From positions 62,001-126,000 of the forward strand of contig JAMKCH010057147.1 in the NCBI GenBank assembly GCA_023653785.1: a stretch of DNA of 64,000 nucleotides, read 5' to 3'. Both the position numbers and the translations under genes were made by a program. This DNA comes from Ophioderma brevispina. Taxonomy: Eukaryota; Echinodermata; Ophiuroidea; Amphilepidida; Ophiodermatidae. Below the pieces are notes generated by a model. It had not been told where the DNA came from, searched no databases, and saw only the letters and a list, made by a program, of their open reading frames with translations. Shown piece by piece: positions 1-11,735 of this stretch (within the stretch, counting starts at the first letter, position 1; each line of letters starts with the position of its first letter).

Positions 1-1157
1 TTTGTCCAAACCGTCACCTTTATGGTTATAGAATGAGTTTGAGTCCACAACGTTCATGTAATAAGTGAATTTTAAAGCGGCATTTCGTGATCCATAGCCT
101 CATCCTCCCCCCCCCCCCCCGACTTACCTAAAATAAGTTGAGGTTTTTATATCATAAGAACCGTCAACACTAGTAATCCATATGTACCTAATCTTACATG
201 CAAATTCGGTCGTATCTGTAAGAAATTCGCAATTTTGTATTTTCTGTCCGTAAACGGACAGAAATTATAGCACAGTGGCCTATGGGACTGTGGGAAACAA
301 GCATTTGCTCATAACACAAAACCGCAAGGTCCGGATCAACTAAAAAGTTGTGAATAACCTTTTCTCAAGGATATCTAGTGAACAATGAATAAAACAGAAG
401 GTGCTGGAATAACGAAATGCACCTTTAACACATTTGGCCAAAAAAAAAAAAAAATTACAATGAATTTACAATAAAGGCCAAACTCATGGGAAGTCTTTGG
501 CACCATAATATGACTTCTGTGAACATGATAGGGCAGTTTTGTGGGTAAAAATGTGTTTTGGTTCTACCTTGGTCTTTGCTAATCATTTGAGGGCAAATTG
601 AAAGAATTTCATATTTTGCTGGAAATGAGCCTGATGTTTCTCTTTACTATTCAGTGTTTACTGATTGACACTGAATAGACACCCAGACACCAGCTTGTAT
701 TTAACTTAATTAAATTGTGAATGGCTAGGCAGATGTAACTAATAAACCAATATAACTAATAGCAAAAATATGAAAAGAGCTAGTGGAGTTTGATCTTGCA
801 CTTGGTATAGAATAACAATTTGGGGGAAAATATATAATAATATGTTAACATAAGTTAGCATTTTTAAAGATGTTGCCTACATATGATACCCTTAAATGTA
901 GCATTTCATTTTGCACATATAATAATAAACTGTGTATTTTAATCACTACTCAGCTACTCTAGTTTGTACTATGAGATGATCCACATTTAGGTGCTAAATG
1001 TCAACAAAGAAAGTGAAAAGAAGCCTTAATATTTAATTATTTAAACATAGAGTAAACAATTTACCAATGACCCCTTCCAGTGGTTCTAAAGAAGGATATT
1101 CTGGAGTAAAAGAAGGGTATCATCTGAAGGCAACATTTTTGAAAAAGCTAGCTTATA
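1..1157. other. Non-coding AT-rich flank
   Basis: I see no gene, splice-bounded exon or complete mobile element here. There is a C homopolymer near 107-120 and an A homopolymer near 440-454. Open frames are short and full of simple sequence. Confidence 0.5.
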
Positions 1158-2276
1158 CAGTGCGAGTCAAAAAGAATAGGACCGTGATTGATTATTTTTT
1201 ATCAAAAAAATAATTGAGCTTGATAAAAAAAGTTTTACATATTCGAAACAAGCATGTTCTTCCGCTCATTAGAAAAAAAGAACCACCGAAATTTATCATT
1301 CCTAATCATTGTTATGCCTGTTTTGCCAAAAGAACCCATTTATCCAGCTGTCCACGGAATGCTGAATGCTTTGAATATGTGAGTACCTGGGAAATTATTG
1401 GGTCATTGAAATGTAAACTCTAATGGTACCTGGCAGTCCTTCGTCTTCCTGATGCTTCATGTTGTCGTTTCCTGATGGTTCCATAGTCATGGAATTTCCC
1501 GAACATTGCTATAATAACCTGTTTGCAAGGTGTACGGTTTGCTTGCGGGAACTGCAAGGCAAACTGTCTCTGAACCTCAATGGGAGCCGGGAGAATGGGT
1601 CTGCAAGTGTTTTCACAATAAGTTTGTTTGAGCAGCTTGATAGGAGCCGGCCATGATACCTAATACCTTTTGTGTTTTTTTTTTTTTTTTCCACAAGATG
1701 CCATTTAGTTATGTAAATATCTTCAGATTTGTTATTTTATTCATTATTGATTTTGTGCAGACCATGCTAATCTGTTTTTGAAACTCGCGGTTTAAAATCT
1801 CATTTGCATTTTAATGACCCAGTCATTTCACAGGTACTCACACATATTCAAAGCATTTAGCATTCCGTGGACAGCTGGATAAATGGCCCAGTGGGCAATC
1901 GACGCTGGAACGTCGAAAAGACGTTGAGAGTTTTAGAATTTACACACTATTTATGTCGAAAATGCAAATCGATTTGACGTCGTTCTTAAAACGTCGATTC
2001 AATTTGCATTTTCGATGTAAATTTATAAAAACCGTCGACCTGTTTTCAACGTGCCAACGTCGTTTCGACGTCGCTCTAAACGACTATGCCCGCTGGGGGG
2101 TTCTTTCGGTAGAACAGGCATAATAATGGTTAGGAATGATGAATTTCGGTGGTTCTTTTTTTATAATGAGCGGAAGAACATGCTTGTTTCAAATATGTAA
2201 AACTTTTTTATCAAGCTCAATTAGTTTTTTGATAAAAAATAATCAATCACAGTCCTATTCTTTTTGACTCACACTG
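1158..2276. mobile_element. Tc1/mariner-type foldback element with long inverted arms
   Basis: The ends read CAGTGCGAGTC... and ...GACTCACACTG, flanked on both sides by TA, the Tc1/mariner target duplication. The left arm (1158 to about 1413) pairs with the right arm (about 1807-2276) over roughly 250 bases with only scattered mismatches, once a 211-base insertion in the right arm is removed. The middle (about 1414-1806) is unique sequence with no transposase. The short ORFs across the arms are by-products of the repeat. It is non-autonomous. Confidence 0.85.
1887..2097. mobile_element. Nested palindromic MITE inside the foldback's right arm
   Basis: This segment interrupts the right arm exactly where the left arm is continuous (AAATGG / GTTC). 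Its ends are CCCAGTGGGC and GCCCGCTGGG, inverted repeats with one mismatch. The centre is also palindromic (GAAAATGCAAATCGA facing a matching TTTGCATTTTCGA) and rich in ACGTCG motifs. The superfamily is uncertain. It inserted after the foldback arm formed. Confidence 0.75.
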
Positions 2277-2278
2277 TA

Positions 2279-3730
2279 TTAATATGTTATTGTACCCTCA
2301 CAAGCAATTAACAGTTTTTTATTAATATTCTGTACCATTGCTGTAAAATAGCAAACAATTGTTTCCTAGTAATTTAAGAGAAAGCTTTAATACTTCACTG
2401 AAACCATATGTAGTAGCATTTAAGGTTATTGCTTGTCCTGCAATTTTTAGCTTGTTGCTGCATTTAAACCCCCCCCCTTTTTGTCTTAATTTTAGTACAA
2501 GTCATTATTAGGCTTGCCTTTATAGTTGCGTTAAAAGGAATAAAATTCCCCGCTACAATTTACTCTAGATAGTGAAGGCTTAATACACAATGTTAAATTC
2601 TCATCAATTTCATACATTTTATGCAGGGCAATTTCATGACAACTATTTACCTTGGTGACCAATCAAAGTCAAGTATTTGATTTGTAACTCATTTATTGAA
2701 GTGTAAAGTAATGGCTTGTTGACTCTCCCCCTTGTCACGCTATTTACCCAGCCGTGCAGTAATTGGGTTGTCTTTTTCGGCCTCATCATTTTGCCCATGC
2801 TTGATGGCACAGACAATATGTCTGTCAGTGTACATGCCATGGTGGAAGTAACGTTTTTCTGCACTGTCGCTTCAGCAAGCTCAAAATTTAATTTACTCCA
2901 AAGATGTCATAAATTTAGATATTGAGTGTATCATTAATTATATACATAAGAATATTAGGTTGTGTAATTTTGAGGTTGATTGATACCTACAAACTGCTAA
3001 TAAATAACAAGATATGTCATGACTTAGTTTAATAATCTTTAGGGTGAATCAGAGAAGATAAGATGATCTCTGGGTCAATGTAATCTAGCTTTGATAAGTA
3101 ATCAATACCATACTCACATGAGTGAAAAGCAGGTACCCTTAGGCCAAAAAAAAAAAAGACAAGTTTTTCTCAGAAGAAATGTGAAAATGCAAATGCAAAA
3201 TGCGCTTTTTTATTTTGGAAAAATGCAAATGCCAAATGCAGGATTTTTTTATTATTACATTATTTTGGAAAAATGCTAATGCCAAATGCAGGATTTTTTT
3301 TACTATTACATTATTGACCCATTTTTTAAAAAAATTTCAAATGAGTAAAACTTTATGCGCTAAAACCAAGAGGCAGGCCGGTAATTCTGCAAAATCTTGC
3401 AAAATCAGCCCATTTTGGACAAATTTCAGCCTTCAGCCCCCCCAGTAATTTTGACGTTTTTCAAATCCTGGATCCGCCCCTAAAAGGGTACGTCAAAAGA
3501 TTATATTACATGTAAGGGAGTGTTTTAAATGTTACATTTTAGACACTGTAGCTTTATCAAAATCATACAAGTGACCTATATTTCCATATTACCTGAGCGT
3601 AAATGCATAAGATGCAATTCCCCTTACTAGATAATATTTTATGGGTCGATTGTTGATATATGGGTGAACTTAATGTATGCCAGTACTGTGGTAAATGTCA
3701 GCATTGTGCAAAGCTATAATAATTTGTTTA
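2279..3730. other. Non-coding, AT-rich
   Basis: No supported gene. It holds a C-rich tract near 2468 and a 50-bp tandem duplication (listed separately). A stretch ending GGATCCGCCCCT near 3470-3482 resembles the edge of an old DNA transposon, but I cannot pair it with a second end. Confidence 0.4.
3211..3310. repeat. 50-bp tandem duplication
   Basis: Two adjacent copies begin TATTTTGGAAAAATGC at 3211 and 3261, with a few substitutions. Both carry the motif GCCAAATGCAGG followed by a T tract. The nearby short ORFs are products of this repeat. Confidence 0.7.
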
Positions 3731-4087
3731 AAGGTCCATGGCCCGATCGCTAATAACCTCATCCCCAGAAGCCCCAGATTTTACCGGAAGTGGTCAACAT
3801 TTTGGTATCAGAAGCAAGCCACTATTTTTCTCATTTACCCTGTGAAATCTTAAATTAGAGCCAAAGGATGTTTGGTTTGGAAGTTATGAGTGAAAATGTG
3901 TCCTATTTTGGTCGACCAATACTAATTTTACATAGTACTCAATGGGGCTTACAAAATCACGTTTTTAGCTCTTGCAACAAAACGGATTGAAATATCGGCA
4001 CAAAACTTTACATATGGGCTTTTGGAGTGAAAGCCAGTCTATCAAGATGAAAACTTCATATCCTTAAATCAGGCCATCTCCCTTTAA
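3731..4087 (+). repeat. Dispersed repeat, family shared with 57328-57680
   Basis: The segment beginning GGTCCATGGCCCGATCGC matches the reverse complement of 57328-57680 along its whole length, at roughly 70 percent by eye. Shared blocks include CCATGGCCCGAT, ATGGGGCTTACAAAATCAC and AATCAAGATGAAAACTT-like sequence. The ends lie close to TTAA. No coding potential. Confidence 0.65.
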
Positions 4088-5086
4088 TGAGGACCTTTTT
4101 CTTATGTAAATATATAAACATATCATTTGTCTTTAGGTAACAAAAGTAATTACCCAGTAACATATAGCATATAGGCATTTAATTAAGGGGGCACCAGCTG
4201 TTTCAGGACAGTCTTTTTTTCTCTGTGAATTAGAGAAAGGCTATTAAATTATGGTTTTGTCGCCATTGATGCTTTGCCACTGTAAGGCTAAAAAATACAT
4301 CGGTCCTCGGACCGCTTGTGTCGCCTACCGTCGCGGTTTGTGAATGATAGGCCTCACATGACCTTTGACCTTGATATGTGACCTTTGACCTCATAAACAA
4401 ATGAAGATGTGCATGGTCCAACGGGTCGCAGAAACCAAGCAAGTTTTGGTTCCAATTGAACTTCAACTTTTCAAACAAAAATCAAATGTCTCAAAATTGC
4501 TTGTGCGTGTTGGTTTTGTGGCATGTATTTTTGTCTTGGAGAAATCAGCAAGCTTTAGGTGATTTTTTCACAATTCAACAAAAAATCTGTGAAAACATCG
4601 CTTTAGAAGCTTTTTGTTTGTAGAGATTGAAGCGAAGCACTTACAGTAACAGTGAAAAAATTTGATTTATGTAAACACAAGTAGACTAAAAGTGGTCGAT
4701 CCTTATTTTGTCTAAATTTAATTCAAGGGGCATTCTACATGGCCAGAGCTAAATATTTTACCAGAATTTTGGATTTCATCCAATAAGAAAGAAGCCAGGA
4801 TCTAGCATTATCTACAAATTTAAATGTTTGGATTACTAATAAATAAGCAGACAGTGGTAATGCTGGGATCAAAATTGGGAGGTTAAAATGCTGAGACTTA
4901 AACATTTTAGACATGTATTCTGAAATTTGGGGCTGAATTGTTTGCAAAGGTTAGATCTTTGGAACAAAAAAAATGATGATTTTTTTATCATAGGATCCGG
5001 ATATATATTGGCCATATTGGAGGAGGTGGAGCTGAACATTTCTCAATCTTTCTCAAATAAGGAGCTGAAAGTGTGGGACTTTCTAT
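4088..5086. other. Non-coding stretch
   Basis: No gene supported. The part near 4340-4395 carries TGACCTTTGACC-type repeats that recur elsewhere in the window (27.9-28.7 kb, 45.8-46.2 kb). Confidence 0.4.
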
Positions 5087-5090
5087 TTAA

Positions 5091-5695
5091 GGGGTTTGAC
5101 GTGTGATTTCTTTACGCGCAAGCTGCTTTACATCAGCATTCTGTTTAGAGCCCAGTCATGGACAAATGGAAGAATTTTAGTTTTGAGCTGCAAAGGTATC
5201 ATACGCAGATACCGCGTAAACTGTGCATTTGTTTGCGTGTATTAAAGTCGCGCATCTCTACGCCTGCGTTCCTGCTTTGCTGCATGCCGAATGTGACGCG
5301 TATTTTTCTTTCCGCCCAACAAGACGCCCAATTTTTAAAAAGTGTCCAATTTCAATGGTTTTCGGCGTGTAATGGAAAAAGCAAGTCGGTGACCCTCATT
5401 TTTTATTTCAAAATTTTGAAGAACGACATCGGGACCTCAACATATTTAGAAATTACAAAATTTCATCGAGAAGTTTTTATTTTGTAGGCAATACAAACGT
5501 CAAATTTTGACTTTTCCCATAGACTTGCGTGGTTTAAAAAGTGACAACATACCTTTTTTGTTTTGGCTATAGCTCAAAAACAAAGTCGGTGACCCCCATT
5601 TTTTATTGCAGATTCTTAATCAGCACCGTTGTAAATACCATATATGTGAATTCTGGAAAAATTTTATCGAGTAGATCACTAACACGTCAAACCCC
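5091..5695. mobile_element. TTAA-flanked MITE (piggyBac/Kolobok-like)
   Basis: It is flanked by TTAA at 5087-5090 and 5696-5699. The termini GGGGTTTGACGTGT and ACACGTCAAACCCC are perfect 14-bp inverted repeats. The internal ORF at 5158-5487 has no recognisable transposase features. A TTAA target duplication is used by piggyBac and some Kolobok elements. Without a transposase the superfamily is an inference. Confidence 0.8.
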
Positions 5696-5879
5696 TTAAA
5701 GTGGGGAACTTAATAAGAAGCATTCTTGAACTGTTGCCAAACATCAGAGACTATTTGTTGAGAGAATTTTTTTTTTGCACAATTTACATTTCAGAAATTT
5801 AATATAGGCCTATGCCTACACTCATATTTGAAAACATAATTGAAAGGTTGGCTGGACAAGGTGCATATGCTTACAGCAG

Positions 5880-5945
5880 AGGGTGTATTGAGTCAATCCC
5901 ACAATGCACCAGTTTGGAAAATTTCACCTCAATAAGGTCAAAAAT
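5880..5945 (-). repeat. Dispersed repeat with copies at 33.9 and 48.3 kb
   Basis: The core GGGTGTATTGAGTCAATCCC plus ACAATGCACCAG matches, in reverse orientation, 33855-33920 and 48262-48312, which read TGGTGCATTG...GACTCAATACACCC. It is a short dispersed repeat of unknown class. Confidence 0.55.
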
Positions 5946-8560
5946 CCTATTCTTAACGCATAAAACACCCTGACTTTTACACTCATTGTAGCCCTAGCCC
6001 ACAAGTACTCTACTTAGAGAATTCGCCTACTTAGGGATAAAAGTGTTCAAGTACAGTGCAGTATAGGTGCATTGCAATGCATTATGGGATTGATCAAAAC
6101 TCCCTCTGCTAACAGCAAGCTTTAAATTTTCATGTGCCTGAAGGGCAATTATGGAAACAAACCTTTTTCATACCTTTTATTTGGCAGTCATGTAGCCTGA
6201 AACAATATCTAATGGACTTGACAGAGCTGACATTTTCACTTCTTTTGACATGTAGTTAAAATGACTACCAGTAGCATTTGTATAATTTTAAATTTTTTGA
6301 TTATCAAAATTGTTACAACATAAAAAGTACTGGTAGCAAAACAACATGCGACAAAAAATGTCAATTCAATAAAACGATTACGGTGCCATCTGTTCCTTCA
6401 ACTCTGTAACCTTAGGTGCAATATTTGTACAGCCAAATTGTAAGCAATAGTAAATAAAAAAAGAAATGAGATATTTTTGCATCTATCCACACACCCACCC
6501 CAGACTTTAATGAACCCATCCACAGGTTACCACCTACCAGGCCTGTAGCCATTAATTTATTTGGGGGTGCGGATTTTCCAGAAGAGAGATTTGGTAGTGT
6601 ATACGCATGCTTTGTTGAATTAAACAAGGCAATGTGTGCCGGTTGACATCAAAGGGCCGTATTTCCGGAAACATGCTTGTTTTGATCTTTGTTAGTTTCC
6701 TAGTAGTGTGTACATGATCCTATCTTAATTAAAGGCACTATCATCAGTGATTTGATAAACCAGAAAAATAAAAAAAAAATCAGCAAAAATTATATTTTTG
6801 CATGTCTGTAAGACGTATAGATATCCTTACATACCCTACAAGTGATAAGACCCAAAAAACAACCTAATAAGGACAAAATCTGATATTTTATTCATTACTG
6901 TCCATATGGACACATATATACAACGTAAATGAATGAAGATTCATATCTTTGAGTATTGCTGTTTTCTTCCTTTTCTGTCTATTTTTCTGTTGGAAAAACT
7001 AACTTATGAACATTCTACAGACTTGTAAAATTTCAAATATTTTTTTTTACTCTTTCAAGTGAATCACTGATGTGCATACATGCTTTATTAATTTATTAAG
7101 ATTAAGTAATCTTTGTCGAAATAAGCAATTTCAGTGTACTGACGGGGTCTTTATTACATACACCACACCACACCTACATACACGCACGTAAATACACACA
7201 CAAACACACACACCAGTACCCACAATAGAAATTTCTAAAACATGCTCCAACACCTAGTACACAAGCTCACACATAAATAAGCTCATACACATGCAAAACA
7301 CACACACTCATGCAAGTACTCACACAAAAACATACCTATGTGACAACCAAACCCACATGGCCACATACACATACTTTGTAACATGTATACAAAAATATGT
7401 ACCGTGTGTGTTGAAATGCTCACACAGCTTTGAAACAAGCTATAATTTTGTTTACTAGTCAGTGACATTATCAATGTCCTCAGTATTATTATTAGTGACC
7501 TACATTTGCCAAAATAGAAATCAATTATTATAGTCTTGCTTGAACTAGTCGATTTACAACTTATTGATTGGTTTCAAAAAGGCCTATTCATGTATTGACA
7601 TCATACATTCATATCAAAGCTTAAGCCTTTAATATGGGCTAACAATACTGGCTATTTTTAGAGCAGGAATTTTCAAATGAAATGAGTCCCAATTTTGGTG
7701 GCCTTGGATTTGGTGAATCTAGAGTTATCCATTTGCTAAGCTGTTTTAAAATATTGGTTTTGACAAAAAGAGGATAAAATGCAGAAACTTTTGTAAAATT
7801 GAAAACAGGTCTAACAGACTAACATATTAATAAAACTCATTTGAAAAATATATACATGGTAGTTATTCATATGATGAAATCTTTCTGTTGAGTGGAAACT
7901 AATAACTGATCTAATACTAGTATGTTCCTGTATGTACACATTGCTGTGCAAATTTAATTACACTATTACAAACTCTCGAATTTAATGAGATTCAAAGCAG
8001 GAAGCCATTGTTCAAATAGATAATTATGTTAGCTTCCCATGGTAACAAAATTTATTAGGTCACGTTTTATTTATTTTACAAATATTACTTCTAATTCCAG
8101 AAATATGGCACAAATCTTTTGAATAAAAAATATAAAAAGAGATACACGGTGGGTCCTATCTGGGAATATAACAATAAAATTTGAGTGAAGTTCACTTTTT
8201 GGAATACAGCCACTCAAAAATAGGTAAATTTTTCCATATTTTGGAAGGCCAGTTATGAATTTGGCAGACTGCACAAGAGTCTATAATTTAACCCTAAATT
8301 ACCTTATTATAGTTAGAAATGGAATAAGGTAACCAATTGCGCATCTGATGTAATATGATGATGCAGAATAAATGTCTGCTATGGATAAAAATAAACCTGT
8401 GAACTGTCAAAGCTGATTAAAACCGAAAGTTAACTTGCATGAATTATTGTGTCTGCATTTTTTACATTTAAATCCTATTTTGTCCAAACATGTCCCACCC
8501 ACACTATATATTCAAACCAATCACAATTGACAAACCTTGACATACATGCAATTGGTCTCC
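5946..8560. other. Non-coding stretch with a CA-rich microsatellite
   Basis: No supported gene. About 7150-7430 is a degenerate CA/CACACA tract, and the ORF read through it is low-complexity. The remainder is AT-rich with no clear repeat boundaries. Confidence 0.45.
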
Positions 8561-8564
8561 TTAT

Positions 8565-8820
8565 GACAACACGAAGACGAGTGAAAATCCACTCACTCCA
8601 AAAAGAGTGGATTTCCACTCGTTTTTGTGTTGTCCTTCGTTTCACTCCTCAAAAGTGTTGCCCTTCGTTTAACTCCTCAAACGAGTGGAAATCCACTCTT
8701 TTTGGAATGATTTTTACTCTTTCTGAGTGGAAATTCACTCAAAGTACAAACCGTTTTATTTTTGGAGTGGTTTACAAGAGTTTAACTCGTTTGGGAGTGA
8801 AATTTTCACTCGTTCACATT
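8565..8820. repeat. Cluster of GAGTGG...CCACTC palindromes
   Basis: The motif GAGTGGATTTCCACTC and variants recur in both orientations about every 30-60 bases, with CTCCAAAAAGAG-type linkers. It is probably a foldback repeat. The 124-residue ORF through it is an artefact of the repeats. Confidence 0.65.
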
Positions 8821-8828
8821 TAGAGAGT

Positions 8829-8911
8829 AGTGGCCCAGCCCATTATTGCCAAAGATTAGCTTGAACTGCAACAAGTGAAAACCCATAATACCTACATAGG
8901 CCCCTCTACTA
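8829..8911 (+). repeat. 83-bp direct repeat, copy 1
   Basis: Identical base for base to 9069-9151. The two copies flank a 157-base spacer that begins with G/A homopolymer sequence. Confidence 0.9.
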
Positions 8912-9068
8912 GGGGGGAAAGAAAAAAATTAGGGGGGGGCAAAAGCCCCATTTTGGTATGTTTTCCAAAATCATTTGAGCAATTTTTGACCCCTGAGTAA
9001 ACTTAAAATTCCTCCACCTGGATCTGCAAGTGAACAGAAAAAATGGCGATATAATTTTTTGTTTTTTA

Positions 9069-9151
9069 AGTGGCCCAGCCCATTATTGCCAAAGATTAGC
9101 TTGAACTGCAACAAGTGAAAACCCATAATACCTACATAGGCCCCTCTACTA
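9069..9151 (+). repeat. 83-bp direct repeat, copy 2
   Basis: Exact second copy of 8829-8911, offset 240 bases. Identity points to a very recent duplication or an assembly overlap. Confidence 0.9.
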
Positions 9152-11504
9152 ACAATTTAGTGTTTGATATAATGTCAGTACCTGACATATACTAGTAATT
9201 TTATATCTGCATGCCTTTAAACATAGTACAAGACCCCCATCCTAAGTCAACCTTTGCGACATGCTGCTTTTGTTTTCCTTAGTATGTGCCTGTAATGACA
9301 TTTCAAACATTCAGCTCTGTTAGTCATGACCTGGTATTTGCAGGAACATTAAGAAATATGACTATGACCCATATCCTATGCTCATTAAGACTCAATGGCA
9401 GACAGTGGGCTTATTTGTTGAAAGCATTTAAGAGTAAAACTTACCTTAATTCATAACATGCTCTTCTATTAGCTTCTATTGTTTGGATTTCTCTTGGTCA
9501 AATATTGCTATCAATTTGCCTGATGCATGTCAAGTTTGATGTTAATAATGTCAGCTACATATTTATAATCACAAAGTAAACAGTGTATATTGCAAGGTAA
9601 ATGTTAGCTCTATGTTGATGTAGCTTGGCATATCCTCTTCATAATACTAATTACAAAAGTGGTTGTAGCCAGTGCAGTGCTATATCATGAAAAGGATTTT
9701 TGGTTTGTTTTAATCCAGTAATCATTTACTGTGTATTGTTAACTTTCATACATGGGTCACAGGAATTTCTAGTAGAAATTTGCTACAGTCATGGACATCA
9801 TTCTAATGAAGGGAAACAGGGGGCATTTTTTGTGAAGATGGGTACAGGGATGTGCCCCCAAGAAGGATCCCCACGAGGTCACTGTTTATTGATAAAGGGA
9901 TATCATGCAGGACAAAAGAAACATGTAAAAAGGGCCTTTTTTCAAGATTGTGCACGATACGTACGTAATGTGAAAAGGGTAGCAAAAACACTGAAATTTG
10001 GAAAAAAGGTGTACTTTTCACACTTGAACTGAGACTTAAACTAACATGATTAGGGTCTGATTGGGAACCCCAAGTTTGTATCGTATTTGGCCTCAGTACA
10101 GCCTATGCAGAAACAAATTGCTACTTACATAGGGGGTCAAATATTGCAAATACTTACGGGTAGGATTCTACTTGTCATGCTTGTTTAGGGGTGCTTTTTA
10201 GATTGATCAAATTACTTGTTTAGGGTACTTTTTGAAATCTCATGGCCATACATGATATCCCCTTGTCAATGACCAGTGATCCCCCTTCCCGAGAGAAGGA
10301 GATAATTTTCAGGCTTTTGGGTATTGTTAAGGGTCCCCAACCAAAATTTTTAAAATAAAAAAATGGTATATAGAAAGGTTAATGTTTTGAAATTTTCTCC
10401 AAAAGCTTGAGAAAGTGCTCATTTTTCATTCTTTTGCAGTAAAATTGCAAAATTTTCCCAAATTGTGGTAAATTTAACTTAATTTTAAAACTGAAGAAAT
10501 AGTGCTTCATGAAAGAATTTCTATATCAGTGCTACTCTTAGATTTCTTAATATAGATGATCAAAATTCCCACTGCTGATGCACCAACTCCTTGATTTCCC
10601 TAACAATGACCACGCATGACGACGGCCATGGTGTGCAAAGTACTTGATTGACATGACAGGTGCGCAGAATTCAACTCCCGCTCTGCTAAGTTGGGTCTGA
10701 ACCTATAGAACCTAGCGAGAAAATCAAACATTTTTATCGGGTACTTCGGTACTCACAAACACGAAAAGTGAACACACAATCGCTACGGGCGTATCCATTT
10801 TTCCCACAATGCCTTTCAATATTTTTCCAGTCTTGAGAATTTTCAAACACTGGTTTCAATTTATGCCAACATTTTTTTCAATTTTAGAAACAGGATTACA
10901 TACTTACCGGACCGCCGTAGTATAGCACAGGCCTATGTTGTTTTCATTGTAAATTTCCCCCCACTGGTTACACCAGATAATGGCAACAACACAGTAAGTT
11001 ACGTGGTAATACCACATGACTTAAGAAACTAGAATTTTGTGGAGCTCAGCTTTCATGCTCACTATATTCAAAGGAAAACAAAACAAAAAAATTAACATTT
11101 TAATGACTCACACATACACACACATTCATACACACGCATACATACACAACGGAAAGCAAAGAAGAAGAGAAAGAGGGGGAAAAAGGGGATAGGGAGAGAG
11201 AAAGATTGGGCTTGGCTCAATTTATGACAAAAAGAAATGCTCATTAATGCACATGATCTATAGAATACACCTCAAAAGTATATAATTTGCCATATGCCAA
11301 ATTGCAAACATTTGACCATATTTTGGAACAGGTTCATCAGATTTGGTAAAGTAAATTGGAGAAATGTTAAAGTGGTTGTTTCGATGTATGTGTATTGTAT
11401 TCTCTACTTGATATGAGAGCCTGGTACTTGACATACACCCATAGAGTACAGTTGAGCAAAACAAGCTTGTGGTTGGTTTTGATGGGAGAAGCAATCATGA
11501 TGTT
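9152..11504. other. Non-coding stretch
   Basis: No gene supported. The 110-residue plus-strand ORF at 9700-10032 has no recognisable domain. Around 10600-10950 CpG is locally more frequent. Strong donor-like sites face left (GTAAGT ending an exon at 10908, minus strand) and right (GTAAGT after 10993, plus strand). A CA-rich tract lies near 11105-11150. Confidence 0.4.
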
Positions 11505-11735
11505 TGCACAAGGCCCTATTCAATACTGTGCTAATATTGGTGGCTTTAACCACTAACACGGCGGTTTTTGCTATATATCTTGGAATGAAATGGATTTGCG
11601 GGCTCAAATTTCAGCACGACAATGAGGAAAAATCGGCCTTTCATCTGACTATCCAAAATCGATACTACTTCGGTGTAAAAGCGGGGGGTCCCAAAGACGA
11701 TCGGATTACACGCACCTTTTTAAAAATTAATTTTT
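11505..11735 (+). repeat. Dispersed repeat, copy also at 18790-19010
   Basis: The order of matching blocks (GCCCTATTCA, AATGGATTTG, GAAATTTCAG-like, CCCAAAGACGAT) is the same in both segments, at roughly 70-75 percent by eye. A shorter trace of the same family is near 15055-15125. The overlapping ORFs are not genes. Confidence 0.6.

Noticed and set aside
1214..1423. 69-residue ORF
   Set aside because: It lies within the inverted arm of the foldback element and is mirrored in the other arm with stops.
9700..10032. 110-residue plus-strand ORF
   Set aside because: No domain, no splice or poly(A) context, and composition like the surrounding non-coding DNA.
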